64,000 bases of DNA from contig JAQUAI010000002.1 in assembly GCA_028687335.1 (NCBI GenBank), positions 62,001 through 126,000 on the forward strand, read 5' to 3'. This DNA comes from Gallionella sp. (GTDB lineage: Bacteria > Pseudomonadota > Gammaproteobacteria > Burkholderiales > Gallionellaceae). The notes beneath the pieces were generated by a model. That model was not told where the DNA came from, ran no database searches, and saw only the letters and a list, made by a program, of their open reading frames with translations. Made by a program: the position numbers and the translations under genes. Position 1 is the stretch's first letter. Every line of letters begins with the position of its first letter. Shown in pieces: positions 17,640 through 28,709 of the stretch.

Positions 17640-18434
17640 TTAGCTGCGTACCGAGCTGATGATGCCTGCTGTTGGCGAGCTGGGGCTGGCGCTGTATAGC
17701 TTCTTCGGCATACGTCCGGCGAGGAAAGCCTCGCGTCCGGCTTGTACGCCTTTTTTCATTGCGGAAGCCATCAGCACAGGATTCTGCGCGCCCGCGATGG
17801 CGGTGTTCATCAGCACGCCGTGGCAGCCCAGTTCCATTGCGATAGCCGCATCGGAAGCCGTACCTACACCGGCATCCACGATCACCGGCACTTGCACGCG
17901 ATCCATGATGAGTTGCAAGTTCCACGGATTAAGAATGCCCATGCCCGAGCCGATCAACGAGGCCAGTGGCATGATGGCGACGCAGCCGATGTCTTCAAGT
18001 TGTTTGGCGATGATAGGATCGTCGGAGGTGTACACCATGACCTGAAAGCCGTCTGCCACCAGTGTTTTGGCCGCTGCAATGGTTTCGATGACATTCGGAT
18101 AAAGCGATTGCGAGTCGCCCAGCACTTCTAGTTTGACCAGGCTGTGCCCATCCAGCAGTTCGCGTGCAAGGCGCAGCGTACGCACGGCATCATCGGCGGT
18201 GTAGCAACCGGCGGTGTTGGGCAGGTAAGTGAATTGCGAAGGCGGCACGGCATCCAGCAAGCTCGGTTCGTTGGGGTTTTGACCAAGGTTGGTGCGACGA
18301 ATCGCCACCGTGACGATTTCCGTTCCGCTGGCATCCAGTGCCGCGCGCGTCTCAGTGAAATCTTTATATTTGCCGGTGCCAACCAGCAGACGTGACGAAT
18401 AGCTTTTGCCTGCGATGATGAGTTTGTCGTTCAT
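17640..18434 (-). CDS. thiG: Thiazole synthase ThiG
   Basis: A 264-residue TIM-barrel enzyme that builds the thiazole phosphate ring of thiamine from deoxyxylulose phosphate, dehydroglycine and ThiS thiocarboxylate. Diagnostic blocks are [66 protein letters not shown] and [18 protein letters not shown]. Translation starts 20 bases after thiS stops. No TPP riboswitch is visible upstream of thiS, where only the tRNA-Gly promoter region is found. Confidence 0.96.
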   Translation of the reverse strand: MNDKLIIAGKSYSSRLLVGTGKYKDFTETRAALDASGTEIVTVAIRRTNLGQNPNEPSLLDAVPPSQFTYLPNTAGCYTADDAVRTLRLARELLDGHSLVKLEVLGDSQSLYPNVIETIAAAKTLVADGFQVMVYTSDDPIIAKQLEDIGCVAIMPLASLIGSGMGILNPWNLQLIMDRVQVPVIVDAGVGTASDAAIAMELGCHGVLMNTAIAGAQNPVLMASAMKKGVQAGREAFLAGRMPKKLYSASPSSPTAGIISSVRS

Positions 18435-18454
18435 TGTTTTATTCCTGATTTGGG

Positions 18455-18658
18455 TTAACCGCCGCCGACTGCCACTACTAGTTCCAGTTTGTCGCCATCG
18501 ACGATCATCTGTTGCGCAAACTGGCTGCGCGGCACGATTTCACCGTTGCGTTCCAGTGCGATGCGTTTGCCGGTGTAGCCCAGTTCTTCGATGAACTCGG
18601 CCACGCTGAGAGCTTGATTGAACTGGCGTGATTCGCCGTTGATACTGACCGTTATCAC
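18455..18658 (-). CDS. thiS: Sulfur carrier protein ThiS
   Basis: A 67-residue ubiquitin-like sulfur carrier. It ends in VAVGGG; the terminal diglycine is the site of thiocarboxylate formation. The sequence [22 protein letters not shown] is typical of the family. The start codon is GTG with only a weak ribosome binding site. It precedes thiG, its functional partner, and is divergent from the tRNA-Gly gene, whose promoter begins within about 20 bases. Confidence 0.92.
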   Translation of the reverse strand: MITVSINGESRQFNQALSVAEFIEELGYTGKRIALERNGEIVPRSQFAQQMIVDGDKLELVVAVGGG

Positions 18659-18673
18659 TTCGATTGTCCGTGT

Positions 18674-18686
18674 TAGAATGCGCGCC
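18674..18686 (+). promoter_or_regulatory. Predicted promoter -10 of tRNA-Gly
   Basis: TG-T-TAGAAT, an extended -10 with the hexamer at 18674-18679, is followed by G and CGCGCC. A weak -35 (TTATCA, 18652-18657) is spaced by 16 bases. The predicted start lies roughly 15 bases before the mature tRNA. Confidence 0.5.
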
Positions 18687-18700
18687 GCATTCTACACCAA

Positions 18701-18774
18701 GCGGGTGTAGTTCAATGGTAGAACGGCAGCTTCCCAAGCTGCATACGAGGGTTCGATCCCCTTCACCCGCTCCA
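18701..18774 (+). tRNA. glyU: tRNA-Gly (anticodon CCC)
   Basis: The 74-base gene has acceptor arms GCGGGTG and CACCCGC, and discriminator T followed by an encoded CCA at 18772-18774. The anticodon stem GCAGC/GCTGC encloses the loop TTCCCAA, giving anticodon CCC for GGG codons. The T arm GAGGG-TTCGATC-CCCTT is standard. It closely resembles E. coli glyU. Confidence 0.97.
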
Positions 18775-18776
18775 GA

Positions 18777-20003
18777 TTACTCCTTGGTTTTTCCGCTGTG
18801 TTGGTCGTGCATAACGATATGCGCCACGAACCAAATCGCCAAAAAATTCGCAATAACCGCCACATAGCCCACGTGTTCGTAATGCACCAGACTGCCGCTT
18901 GCATCTTGTGTGATGAGAAATCCGGCCAGCGTCGAAGCCAGCCCCATTGCCAATGATTGCATGGTGGCATTCAGCGACATAAAGGTGCCGCGTAGTTTGG
19001 GTTGTGCTGCCGAGGTGATGATCGCCATCGCCGGAATCATGCGTCCCGATACCAGCACGAAGAATGCGGTGGTGCCAAGTAGCCATAGCCACAGCGGAGC
19101 CGCGCCGATATGGGTGACTGCTAGCAGTGGAATCAAGGCAAATAGCGCGACAATCCGGTACACCCGCACTTTGCCGTGTGCATCCGCCCAGTGGCCGATC
19201 ATGCGCGCGGTAATTAAAGTTGCCGCGCCACCCGTCAGATAAATAAGAGGAATGTCATGCAGCGAAATTCCCACATTGCCCACTGCGTATAGCGTGATGT
19301 AAGGGATCACGGTAAACCCTGAGAAAATAATCATGGCTGAAAACAGCAGCGCGCGCAGATGGTTTGCATCGCGCAGCACGCCGAATAGGGCGCTGAACGG
19401 GTGCGCCTGTTTTTCCGCACTGATGTGATGGCGCAACTCAGGCAGGATGCGCATACCGACGATGATGAATAACACGGTCAGCACGGCGATCAGAAAAAAC
19501 GGTGCGCGCCAGCCGAAGTGGTTTGCCAGCCACAGCGAAACAGGCACGCCCGCAATAGTTGATACTGAAAAGGCCGCCGATATCATGCCGCCCGCTTTGG
19601 CGCGGCGCGCGAACGGAACAACATCACCGACCACGGTGTGCACCATCGCGCCGAGCACGCCGCCAAATGCACCAGCCAAGCCGCGTGCGACGATCAGCGT
19701 CAGATAACTTGGCGCTAAGGCGCATGCCAGTGTGGCAATGCCGAATATGGCAAACATTACCAGCAAAAAACCTTTGCGCTCAAAACGATCAATAAAGGTA
19801 GCCGCCAGCAAACCGGAAAATGCCGCGCTGAAACTGTAAGAGGCAACCAGCAAGCCGAACTCGTGCGTGCTGATGCCGAATGCAGCAATCAGCATCGGGC
19901 CGAGCGGCATCATCACCATAAAGTCGAGAATGTGACTGAACTGGATACCTGCCAATGTGAGCAGTAGATAGCGTTCGCGTTGCGGGGAAAGTGAGTGGTG
20001 CAT
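18777..20003 (-). CDS. MFS transporter, probable drug or metabolite efflux
   Basis: A 408-residue major facilitator with about 12 hydrophobic segments and a central loop near residues 190-215. The first half has FIDRFERKGFLLVMF, a variant of the loop 2-3 motif, and RGLAGAFGGVLGAMVHTVVGDVVPFARRAKA, typical of the AraJ/sugar-efflux branch. Substrate is unknown. It converges with tRNA-Gly, ending 2 bases after it, and lies 64 bases downstream of relA. A -10 (TAGAAT, 20031-20036 on the minus strand) suggests its own promoter. Confidence 0.85.
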   Translation of the reverse strand: MHHSLSPQRERYLLLTLAGIQFSHILDFMVMMPLGPMLIAAFGISTHEFGLLVASYSFSAAFSGLLAATFIDRFERKGFLLVMFAIFGIATLACALAPSYLTLIVARGLAGAFGGVLGAMVHTVVGDVVPFARRAKAGGMISAAFSVSTIAGVPVSLWLANHFGWRAPFFLIAVLTVLFIIVGMRILPELRHHISAEKQAHPFSALFGVLRDANHLRALLFSAMIIFSGFTVIPYITLYAVGNVGISLHDIPLIYLTGGAATLITARMIGHWADAHGKVRVYRIVALFALIPLLAVTHIGAAPLWLWLLGTTAFFVLVSGRMIPAMAIITSAAQPKLRGTFMSLNATMQSLAMGLASTLAGFLITQDASGSLVHYEHVGYVAVIANFLAIWFVAHIVMHDQHSGKTKE

Positions 20004-20067
20004 GGCGGCGTGAAATATCGCGTGAACCGCATTCTATCAGGGGGCGCGAGGTGCGCCGAGTCGTTGG

Positions 20068-22041
20068 CTACTTCTTTGTTGCCCAACTCGCATCAAGTAG
20101 TCTGTCCTTTTTGTCCTGCGGTACGCGTTGCATGAATAGGCAGTGTGCGCTGTGGATGGCGATACCACGGTCGCGGGTGACGTAGCCGACGATGTCTTCC
20201 GGCGCTTCCGGTTTGCAGCATTTAGCCATGCGGATGACGAGATTGTTTACGCCTTCGATGAGTACGCCGGTTGAGGATGTGCGCGGGGTGGCGGGGCGGG
20301 TGTTGGTCGCCGGCGGTGCCGCAACTTTATTGGGCAACTCTTGCTGGATGGCGGTACCGGCGCGGCGTGCGGTGATGTCGCCGCGACCGAGTGCGGCGAG
20401 CAAATCATCTGGCTTGTTGTAGTGCAGTTTTTGCGCGAGCTTTTCCTGATTGATATCGCTTACGCCGAGTCGTTGCAACTCGCGTTCGAGGATCATCCGT
20501 CCTTGGGCGATGCTGTCATCCAGGTTTTGCGTGGCAAACCAGTGCCGCACTTTGGCACGGGCGCGAGCACTTTTCAGATAACCGAGCGCGGGATTGATCC
20601 AGTCACGGCTGGGCGCACCCTGCTTGGTGGTCAAAATCTCGATGCGCTGTCCGGTTTGTAGTTGGTATTTAAGCGGAACGATATTGCTGTCGACTTTGGC
20701 ACCGCGCGTACGGTGGCCGAGGTCGGTATGGAGCGTGTAGGCGAAATCAACCGGTGTTGCGCCTTTGGGCAAATCTATTACTTTTCCTTGCGGGGTAAAG
20801 ACGTACACGCGGTCTTGCAGCAACTCATTTTTGAATTGCTCGCGCAGATCGTCGCTGTCGGCTAACTCGGCTTTCCATTCCAGAATGCTGCGCAGCCAGG
20901 TAATTTTCTCGTCAAAGTCGGCATCCGATTTTTTGTTTTCTTTATAGCGCCAGTGTGCGGCGACACCGAGTTCGGAATCGTGATGCATTTGTTGCGTGCG
21001 GATTTGCACTTCCAGCGCCAGTTCGCGCGGACCGAATACGGCGGTGTGCAGGGAGCGGTAGCCGTTGCTTTTGGGGTGGGCGATGTAGTCGTCGAATTCG
21101 CTGCTGATCGGTTGCCACAGCTCGTGCACGATGGAGAGGGCGGCGTAGCACTGCTCGACATTTTCGACGAGTACACGCACTGCGCGAACATCGTAGAGTT
21201 GATCGAAATCGAGATGCTTACGCTTCATCTTGTTGATGATGCTGTAGATATGTTTGGGGCGGCCGCTGACCTCGCCTTCGATTCCCGCCTGCGTCAATGC
21301 TTGTTTTAATTTGGCGAGAATGTCGGCGATGTAACGCTCTCTGTCCACGCGCCGCTCGTCGAGCAGCTTGGCAATTTTTTTGTAGAGCGTCGGCTCCAGA
21401 TAGCGCACCGACAAATCTTCCAGCTCCCATTTGATTTGCCACACACCGAGGCGGTTGGCCAGCGGCGCAAACAGGCTGCGTGTTTCCTGCGCGATGCGTT
21501 GCTGTAATGCAGGCTCGGCAGCAGAAAGGTCACGCAGGGTTTGGGTGCGTTCGGCGAGTTTGATGAGCACCACGCGTATGTCTTCTACCATTGCCAGCAG
21601 CATTTTGCGCAGACTCTCGATTTGCTGCGCGGCCTCGTCTTTGTCGGTGCCAGCGTGGGGCATTTCGCTGAACTGGCGTATCTGTTCCATGCGTGAAATA
21701 CCTTCGACCAGCACCGTGACATTACGTCCAAAACGCGCGTTCAATACCGTTGCCCAGTCGTCCAGATAAGCGGGGATGGCGTGCAAAATGGCGGCGATGA
21801 CGGTCTCGCGGTCGAGATGCATGCCGAGCAAAATCGAGGCCGAACCGAGTGCGTGTTGCAGCAGCGGTGTGCCGGTCAGATTGGTTTTGTCATGGTAGAG
21901 CGGTGCGGCAAATTCGCATGCAAGACGCATCGCTGCCGTGTCCGCAGGGATACCAGCATCGGCAAGCGCAGCCAGCCATTGTTGAATGGCGGTACTGTCT
22001 TGCCCGGTAAGCGGCGGCAGATGCTGGGTGGTGGCGACCAC
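20068..22041 (-). CDS. relA: (p)ppGpp synthetase RelA, lacking the C-terminal ACT domain
   Basis: A 657-residue RelA. The hydrolase site is degenerate: the HD pair is replaced by HA at residues 87-88 (AAILHAIPAYLDDW), so hydrolysis is not expected. The synthetase motif is acidic, EFDDYIAHPKSNGYRSLHT, the ExDD type of monofunctional RelA. TGS (VYVFTPQGKVIDLPKGATPVDFAY) and the cysteine-containing region (MAKCCKPEAPEDI) follow. The chain stops at LLDASWATKK, just where the ACT domain of SpoT and E. coli RelA would begin. The MFS gene follows within 64 bases, leaving no room for a lost ACT sequence. It starts only 7 bases after trpD ends. Confidence 0.93.
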   Translation of the reverse strand: MVATTQHLPPLTGQDSTAIQQWLAALADAGIPADTAAMRLACEFAAPLYHDKTNLTGTPLLQHALGSASILLGMHLDRETVIAAILHAIPAYLDDWATVLNARFGRNVTVLVEGISRMEQIRQFSEMPHAGTDKDEAAQQIESLRKMLLAMVEDIRVVLIKLAERTQTLRDLSAAEPALQQRIAQETRSLFAPLANRLGVWQIKWELEDLSVRYLEPTLYKKIAKLLDERRVDRERYIADILAKLKQALTQAGIEGEVSGRPKHIYSIINKMKRKHLDFDQLYDVRAVRVLVENVEQCYAALSIVHELWQPISSEFDDYIAHPKSNGYRSLHTAVFGPRELALEVQIRTQQMHHDSELGVAAHWRYKENKKSDADFDEKITWLRSILEWKAELADSDDLREQFKNELLQDRVYVFTPQGKVIDLPKGATPVDFAYTLHTDLGHRTRGAKVDSNIVPLKYQLQTGQRIEILTTKQGAPSRDWINPALGYLKSARARAKVRHWFATQNLDDSIAQGRMILERELQRLGVSDINQEKLAQKLHYNKPDDLLAALGRGDITARRAGTAIQQELPNKVAAPPATNTRPATPRTSSTGVLIEGVNNLVIRMAKCCKPEAPEDIVGYVTRDRGIAIHSAHCLFMQRVPQDKKDRLLDASWATKK

Positions 22042-22048
22042 GATTCGA

Positions 22049-23065
22049 TCAGGCGTTGCTGATTTTTACAAGCTGCGCGAGTTTATCTTTCGCCGCGCCG
22101 CTTGCAATCACCTCAGCTGCTTTTTTCACCCCGTTCTCTAGCGTGTCGCTCAATCCCGCCACGTAAATCGTCGCGCCCGCATTGAGCAGCACGATGTCGC
22201 GCGCTGCGCCGGATTGGTTATCCAGCACGTCGAGTAGCATGAGGCGGGAGGCTTCCACATTGGCCACGCTGATGTCTTGCAATGCTGCGGTGTTCAGCCC
22301 GAACTGTTGCGGATGCACGGTGTATTCACGCACCTCGCCGTCTTTGAGCTCGGCGATTGATGTGCTGCCGGTAATGGTGATTTCATCCATGCCGTCCGCA
22401 CCATGAACCACCATAACTCGCTTGCTGCCGAGGCGCTGCAACACACGCGCCTGAATACCGACGAGATCGGGGTGGAATACGCCCATCACCTGTTGTTTTG
22501 CACCAGCCGGATTGGTCAGCGGGCCGAGGATATTGAACAGAGTGCGTATGCCCATCTCACGACGTACTGGCGCGGCGTGCTTCATCGCGCTGTGATAATT
22601 GGGGGCGAACATAAAACCGAAGCCGACCTCATCAATGCAGCGTGCGGTTTGTTCTGGCGTGAGATTAATGTTCACACCCAACGCTTCCAGTACGTCGGCA
22701 CTGCCCGATTGCGATGACACTGAGCGTCCGCCGTGTTTGGCGATTTTGGCTCCCGCAGCGGCAGCCACGAAGGCGGCGGCAGTGGAAATGTTGAACGTGT
22801 GTGCGCCGTCACCGCCTGTGCCGCAGGTATCGACTAAGCGGCTGTCATCCGCAATTTCCACGCGGGCGGAAAGCTCGCGCATCACTTGTGCGGCAGCGGC
22901 AATTTCACCGATAGTTTCTTTCTTCACGCGCAAGCCGGTGATGATGGCAGCAATCATCACTGGGGTAACTTCGCCGCCCATGATCTGACGCATTAACGAG
23001 ATCATCTCGTCGTGAAAAATTTCGCGGTGGTCGATGATGCGCTTGAGCGCGTCTTGCGGTTTCAT
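22049..23065 (-). CDS. trpD: Anthranilate phosphoribosyltransferase
   Basis: A 338-residue enzyme that couples anthranilate to PRPP in tryptophan synthesis. The PRPP site [18 protein letters not shown] is near residues 77-94, followed by [21 protein letters not shown] and [16 protein letters not shown]. The start [10 protein letters not shown] is chosen because the family begins there and its ATG overlaps the trpG stop in an ATGA arrangement. The frame is open far upstream but that part is only antisense-frame noise over trpG. trpC, usually next, is absent; relA follows. Confidence 0.95.
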   Translation of the reverse strand: MKPQDALKRIIDHREIFHDEMISLMRQIMGGEVTPVMIAAIITGLRVKKETIGEIAAAAQVMRELSARVEIADDSRLVDTCGTGGDGAHTFNISTAAAFVAAAAGAKIAKHGGRSVSSQSGSADVLEALGVNINLTPEQTARCIDEVGFGFMFAPNYHSAMKHAAPVRREMGIRTLFNILGPLTNPAGAKQQVMGVFHPDLVGIQARVLQRLGSKRVMVVHGADGMDEITITGSTSIAELKDGEVREYTVHPQQFGLNTAALQDISVANVEASRLMLLDVLDNQSGAARDIVLLNAGATIYVAGLSDTLENGVKKAAEVIASGAAKDKLAQLVKISNA

Positions 23066-23631
23066 GGTTTCCCCTCTAGAAAATTCTTCAACATATCGTG
23101 TCCGTGTTCGGTGAGGATTGACTCGGGATGGAACTGCACACCGTGCACGGCCAACGTCTTGTGACGCACGCCCATGATCTCGCCATCGTCCGTCCACGCA
23201 GTCACTTCCAAACAATCGGGGATGCTCTCGCGCTCGATGACCAGCGAGTGGTAACGCGTGGCGGTGAACGGGTTCGGCAATCCGGTGAACACGCTGTTGC
23301 TGTTGTGATGGATGAGCGAGGTCTTGCCGTGCATCAAGGTCTTGGCGTGGATGATCTTGCCACCAAAGGCTTGGCCGATACTTTGATGGCCGAGGCACAC
23401 GCCCAACAATGGGATCTTGCCCGCGAAGTGTTTGATGGCGGCGACCGAGATACCCGCTTCGTTCGGTGTGCAAGGGCCAGGTGAGATCACGAGATGTTGG
23501 GGCTTTAGTCTTTCGATCTCTTCTACTGTGATCTCGTCGTTACGATGTACGACCACATCGGCCCCCAACTCGGCGAAATATTGCACGAGGTTGTAAGTGA
23601 AAGAGTCGTAGTTGTCGATCATTAGCAGCAT
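23062..23631 (-). CDS. trpG: Anthranilate synthase component II, glutamine amidotransferase
   Basis: A 189-residue class I glutamine amidotransferase that feeds ammonia to TrpE. The catalytic Cys is in [11 protein letters not shown] near residue 79 and the His-Glu pair in VQFHPESIL near residue 168. The oxyanion segment is [12 protein letters not shown]. The start [14 protein letters not shown] is preceded by AGGACT and matches the family N-terminus. In some bacteria the same subunit also serves PabB. It is coupled to trpD by a 4-base overlap but separated from trpE by two genes. Confidence 0.95.
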   Translation of the reverse strand: MLLMIDNYDSFTYNLVQYFAELGADVVVHRNDEITVEEIERLKPQHLVISPGPCTPNEAGISVAAIKHFAGKIPLLGVCLGHQSIGQAFGGKIIHAKTLMHGKTSLIHHNSNSVFTGLPNPFTATRYHSLVIERESIPDCLEVTAWTDDGEIMGVRHKTLAVHGVQFHPESILTEHGHDMLKNFLEGKP

Positions 23632-23795
23632 GGGGAGTCCTGTTCGTTCAAATGCCTGTTCGGGCGTGCGATGCGAGGCCGGATTATCCCATGCATCAGT
23701 GCGTGCGTGCATCTACCGATGTGTTTCTTGTCTGATTGGTAAAGTTGAATTGATACTTGTTTTGGGGTGTATTTACTCATTAAAAGTAAATCGTT

Positions 23796-23803
23796 GCCGA
23801 TAT
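23796..23803 (+). promoter_or_regulatory. Possible flagellar sigma-28 type -10 upstream of the MCP gene
   Basis: GCCGATAT matches seven of eight bases of the FliA -10 consensus GCCGATAA and lies 57 bases before the MCP start. A TAAA is present at 23781 but four bases too close for the classical -35 spacing, so this is only suggestive. The divergent trpG has its own GATAAT -10 near 23683-23688 on the minus strand. Confidence 0.3.
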
Positions 23804-23860
23804 TCTATGGGTGGAGCGGTTTGCCGAATTGGCGCATGTCTTGATTGGGAGGTCGGCGAA

Positions 23861-25498
23861 ATGAAAAGTCTTGAAAATATGAGGTTGTGGCATCGATTTA
23901 TGGTGCTACTCGCTTGCGTGACAGTGGGTTTCGCGGGATATGGCCTATGGTCGTTTAAAACGTTGGCCGAGTTGAAGGTTAACGGCCCGATTTATCAGCG
24001 CATTGTGCAAGGCAAGGATTTGGTCGCGGATGTACTGCCGCCGCCGGAGTACATTATTGAGTCTTATCTGGTTGGCTTGCAGTTATCGGTAGCCAGTGCG
24101 GACGAGCAGGTGGCCCTGATATCGCGGCTTAATGTGTTGAAAAAAGACTACGACACTCGGCATGAGTTTTGGGAGAAAGAAGCATTGGATGGGGAAATCG
24201 CCAGTGCTTTACTGAAGCAGGCGCACATGCCCGCACTGGCGTTTTATAGCGTTTCTTTTGAAGAATTTATTCCCGCGTTGCAGCGTGGCGATGTGTTGGC
24301 CGTGCAAGCGGCGATGACGAAAATGCGCACACATTATGAAATGCATCGGGCCGCAATTGATCAAGTGGTTCAGTTGGCGAATACGCGTGTCGCGGATGAT
24401 GAGGCGGTAGCCAAAAAGAAAATTGAATTGGCTATGGCATTGATGTTGGGGGTTTTATTGTCGGCAGTTGTGGTGACATTGGCTTTGACAATCATTATTT
24501 CCCGTTCAGTCACACGACCGCTCTCGCTGATGCAGTCGAGAATGATCGAAATCAAAAATAACCATGACTTTACCCATCGAATCGGCATTAATAGTCAAGA
24601 TGAACTGGGTGAAACGGCACGCGCATTTGATGAGTTGGCGGCGGGCTTACACGATACATTGATTCACTTGCTGGGCAGTGCGTCGGATGTGTCGCGTGCG
24701 GCGCAAACATTGTCGGTTTCGTCGCAGCAAGTTGCATCCAGCTCCGGTGAACAGAGTTCGGCTGCCGCTGCCATGGCGGCTTCCGTTGAGCAGGTGACGG
24801 TAAGTATTGCCCGAGTTTCCGAACGGGCACGCGAGGCCAAACATGTGTCGCTTGAATCGGGAAATCGTTCGGTACGCGGCGAGGAAGTGATTTCCAATGC
24901 AGCCAAGGCAATGCTTGAGTTGGCTGAGGCAGTCAAACAGGCGTCCGGTTCCATCGGTGCGCTGGGGGAAAAGTCGGGCCAAATTTCATCAGTGGTCAAA
25001 GTCATTAAAGAGGTTGCCGAGCAGACTAATTTGTTGGCTTTGAATGCCGCAATTGAAGCCGCTAGAGCAGGGGAGCAGGGGCGCGGATTTGCGGTTGTAG
25101 CTGATGAGGTGAGGAAGCTGGCAGAGCGCACATCCAAGGCTACAGAGGAAATATCGGGCGTGATAGAAACGATGCAATCTGGTACAAGTGCCGCGATTTT
25201 GGTGATGAATAATGCGGTTGCTCAAGCTGATGGTGCGGCGCGTCTGGCTGGAGAAGCAGGGGCGGCGATTGACTCGATTAAAGGAGGGATTGCAACGGTG
25301 GGTGGTGTGGTGACTGATATTTCCATTTCATTGGATGAGCAGACGCAGGCCAGTAATGATATTTCCGTTCATGTCGAGCGGGTTGCGCAGATGGTGGAAG
25401 AGAATAATGCCGCTGCAGCACAAACTGCCGATGCGGCGCTGAACTTGAAAAAGTTGGCGGTGGATATGCGCGAAACAGTGGGTAAATTCAGGCTGTAA
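23861..25498 (+). CDS. Methyl-accepting chemotaxis protein
   Basis: A 545-residue chemoreceptor. TM1 (residues about 12-30), a periplasmic helical domain (about 31-185) with the striking [13 protein letters not shown] motif, TM2 (about 190-212), HAMP, then a long coiled-coil signalling domain whose tip [24 protein letters not shown] is near residues 385-408. No CheR-binding pentapeptide ends the protein. The PPPEYI motif is shared by a subset of proteobacterial MCPs whose ligand I do not know. The ATG at 23861 has a strong GGGAGG site, so a much longer upstream open frame is rejected. It sits, reversed, between trpG and the rest of the trp locus. Confidence 0.93.
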   Translation: MKSLENMRLWHRFMVLLACVTVGFAGYGLWSFKTLAELKVNGPIYQRIVQGKDLVADVLPPPEYIIESYLVGLQLSVASADEQVALISRLNVLKKDYDTRHEFWEKEALDGEIASALLKQAHMPALAFYSVSFEEFIPALQRGDVLAVQAAMTKMRTHYEMHRAAIDQVVQLANTRVADDEAVAKKKIELAMALMLGVLLSAVVVTLALTIIISRSVTRPLSLMQSRMIEIKNNHDFTHRIGINSQDELGETARAFDELAAGLHDTLIHLLGSASDVSRAAQTLSVSSQQVASSSGEQSSAAAAMAASVEQVTVSIARVSERAREAKHVSLESGNRSVRGEEVISNAAKAMLELAEAVKQASGSIGALGEKSGQISSVVKVIKEVAEQTNLLALNAAIEAARAGEQGRGFAVVADEVRKLAERTSKATEEISGVIETMQSGTSAAILVMNNAVAQADGAARLAGEAGAAIDSIKGGIATVGGVVTDISISLDEQTQASNDISVHVERVAQMVEENNAAAAQTADAALNLKKLAVDMRETVGKFRL

Positions 25499-25506
25499 TG
25501 GCTACG

Positions 25507-27123
25507 TTATTTGGCAAGAGGCAGTCCGCATATATCCGCCGCGATGGCTTCGGCAACTTTGATGCCGTCCACCGCAGCGGAAAGAATACCGCCCGCATAG
25601 CCTGCACCCTCGCCGGTCGGATAAAGCCCTTTGGTGTTGATGCTCTGAAAATTATCGTCGTTGCGTTTGATGCGGATGGGCGACGAGGTGCGTGTTTCCA
25701 CGCCGGTCAATACCGCGTCCGGCAGATCGAATCCTTTGATCTGTTTGGCAAAGGCGGGTAATGCTTCGCGGATGGCGGCGATGACGTAATCCGGCAGGGC
25801 GGTGGAAAGGTCGGTCGGGGTAACACCAGGTGTGTAAGACGGGACAACTTCGCCAAGACTGGTCGAGGCGCGTCCTGCGAGAAAGTCGCCGACACGTTGT
25901 GCTGGTGCGTTGTAATTCTCGCCGCCCAACTCGAAGGCCCGCGATTCCCAGCGCCGCTGAAATTCAACACCTGCCAGCACGTCGCCCGGATAGTCTTCCG
26001 GCGAAATACCCACCACGATACCGCTGTTGGCATTGCGTTCGTTACGCGAATATTGGCTCATGCCGTTGGTCACCACGCGACCGGGTTCCGATGTGGCGGC
26101 CACCACCGTGCCACCGGGGCACATGCAGAAGCTGTAGACCGAGCGTCCATTGTCGGCGTGATGTACCAGTTTGTAATCAGCCGCCCCCAACTGCGGATTG
26201 CCCGCGTAGTCGCCGTAGCGCGCGCGGTCGATCAACGACTGCGGATGTTCGATGCGGAAGCCTATGGAGAAAGGTTTGGCTTCGATATACACGCCGCGCC
26301 GATGCAGCATCTCGAAAGTGTCGCGGGCGCTGTGGCCGATGGCTAGAACTAAGTGGTCGGTGGCGATCTGTTCACCGTTACTTAGTATCACGCCGCGCAC
26401 TTGGCCGTGTTCGATTTCGATGTCATCGACGCGACTGCTGAAACGAATTTCACCGCCTAGGGCGATGATGTCTTCGCGCATTTTTTCCACCATGCCGACC
26501 AAGCGGAAAGTGCCAATATGCGGATGGCTGACATACATAATTTCTTCCGGCGCACCGGCTTTGACGAATTCGGTCAGCACCTTGCGCCCGAGATGGCGCG
26601 GGTCTTTGATCTGGCTATACAGTTTGCCGTCAGAGAATGTACCCGCACCGCCTTCGCCGAATTGCACATTCGATTCTGGGTTCAACTCGTGTTTGCGCCA
26701 CAACCCCCATGTGTCTTTTGTGCGCTCGCGCACGGCCTTGCCGCGCTCAACGATGATGGGGCAAAAACCCATTTGTGCCAGAATCAGCCCAGCGAACAAT
26801 CCGGCTGGGCCCATGCCGATAACGACTGGGCGAGAACCCAAATTTTTCGGGGCCTGTGCGATAAAGTGATAGCGGGTGTCGGGAGTGATTTTGACGTGCG
26901 GGTCTTTGCTGAAACGTGCTAGTAAATCAGCTTCGTTGCCGACCTCGACATCGATTGTGTAGCTAAACATCACCGCACTTTTTTTGCGTGCGTCTACGCC
27001 GCGTTTGAATACGATGTGGCTGAGTATGCCACTCGCACTAACGCCTAGTTTTTGAGCAATCGCAGTACGAAGGTCATCCGCCGTGTGATCTAGCGGGAGC
27101 TTGATCTCATTTAATCGCAGCAT
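25507..27123 (-). CDS. FAD-dependent dehydrogenase of the COG2509 type
   Basis: A 538-residue flavoprotein. An N-terminal domain of about 95 residues precedes the dinucleotide-binding motif VIGMGPAGLFAGLILAQMG near residue 105. Other family features are VQFGEGGAGTFSDGKL, CMCPGGTVV and the C-terminal GLYPTGEGAGYAGGILSAAVDGI. The substrate is unknown. It starts 3 bases after trpE ends, so it is probably transcribed with trpE. It converges with the MCP gene, leaving 8 bases between the two stops. Confidence 0.87.
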   Translation of the reverse strand: MLRLNEIKLPLDHTADDLRTAIAQKLGVSASGILSHIVFKRGVDARKKSAVMFSYTIDVEVGNEADLLARFSKDPHVKITPDTRYHFIAQAPKNLGSRPVVIGMGPAGLFAGLILAQMGFCPIIVERGKAVRERTKDTWGLWRKHELNPESNVQFGEGGAGTFSDGKLYSQIKDPRHLGRKVLTEFVKAGAPEEIMYVSHPHIGTFRLVGMVEKMREDIIALGGEIRFSSRVDDIEIEHGQVRGVILSNGEQIATDHLVLAIGHSARDTFEMLHRRGVYIEAKPFSIGFRIEHPQSLIDRARYGDYAGNPQLGAADYKLVHHADNGRSVYSFCMCPGGTVVAATSEPGRVVTNGMSQYSRNERNANSGIVVGISPEDYPGDVLAGVEFQRRWESRAFELGGENYNAPAQRVGDFLAGRASTSLGEVVPSYTPGVTPTDLSTALPDYVIAAIREALPAFAKQIKGFDLPDAVLTGVETRTSSPIRIKRNDDNFQSINTKGLYPTGEGAGYAGGILSAAVDGIKVAEAIAADICGLPLAK

Positions 27124-27126
27124 GAT

Positions 27127-28614
<1,488 letters not shown>

Positions 28615-28625
28615 AAACAACTCCT

Positions 28626-28675
28626 AAAAATAAATGAGGGTGATAGCGAACTAGTTGTTGCTGTTCACCATCGCC
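28626..28675 (-). promoter_or_regulatory. Candidate trp attenuator hairpin before trpE
   Basis: On the minus strand GGCGATGGTGA (28675-28665) can pair with TCGCTATCACC (28649-28639): eleven positions, one C-A mismatch and two G-U pairs, with a 15-base loop. It is followed within a few bases by TTTATTTTT (28634-28626) and then the trpE ribosome binding site. The 5' arm coincides with the two Trp codons and stop codon of the leader peptide, so ribosome position would control its folding. Confidence 0.55.
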
Positions 28676-28706
28676 AATCAGTCGTTTTCAGGAATTGATG
28701 TGTCAT
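28665..28706 (-). CDS. trpL: Candidate trp operon leader peptide
   Basis: A 13-codon ORF reading MTHQFLKTTDWRW then TGA, with Trp codons at positions 11 and 13. It begins 3 bases after the stop of gph and ends 50 bases before the trpE ATG. Two of thirteen codons being Trp, next to a trpE gene and overlapping a hairpin with a U-rich tail, is the classical attenuator layout. Ribosome binding site is only a weak GAG about ten bases upstream. There is no room for a private promoter other than inside gph, so the leader is either read through from gph or uses a promoter within it. Confidence 0.6.
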   Translation of the reverse strand: MTHQFLKTTDWRW

Positions 28707-28709
28707 TTT

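Noticed and set aside
23066-23473. N-terminal extension of the trpD frame by 136 codons
   Set aside because: It overlaps trpG in another frame, and TrpD homology begins at the ATG overlapping the trpG stop.
23612-23860. Upstream extension of the MCP frame by 83 codons
   Set aside because: Overlaps the divergent trpG start and its promoter; a strong ribosome binding site precedes ATG 23861.
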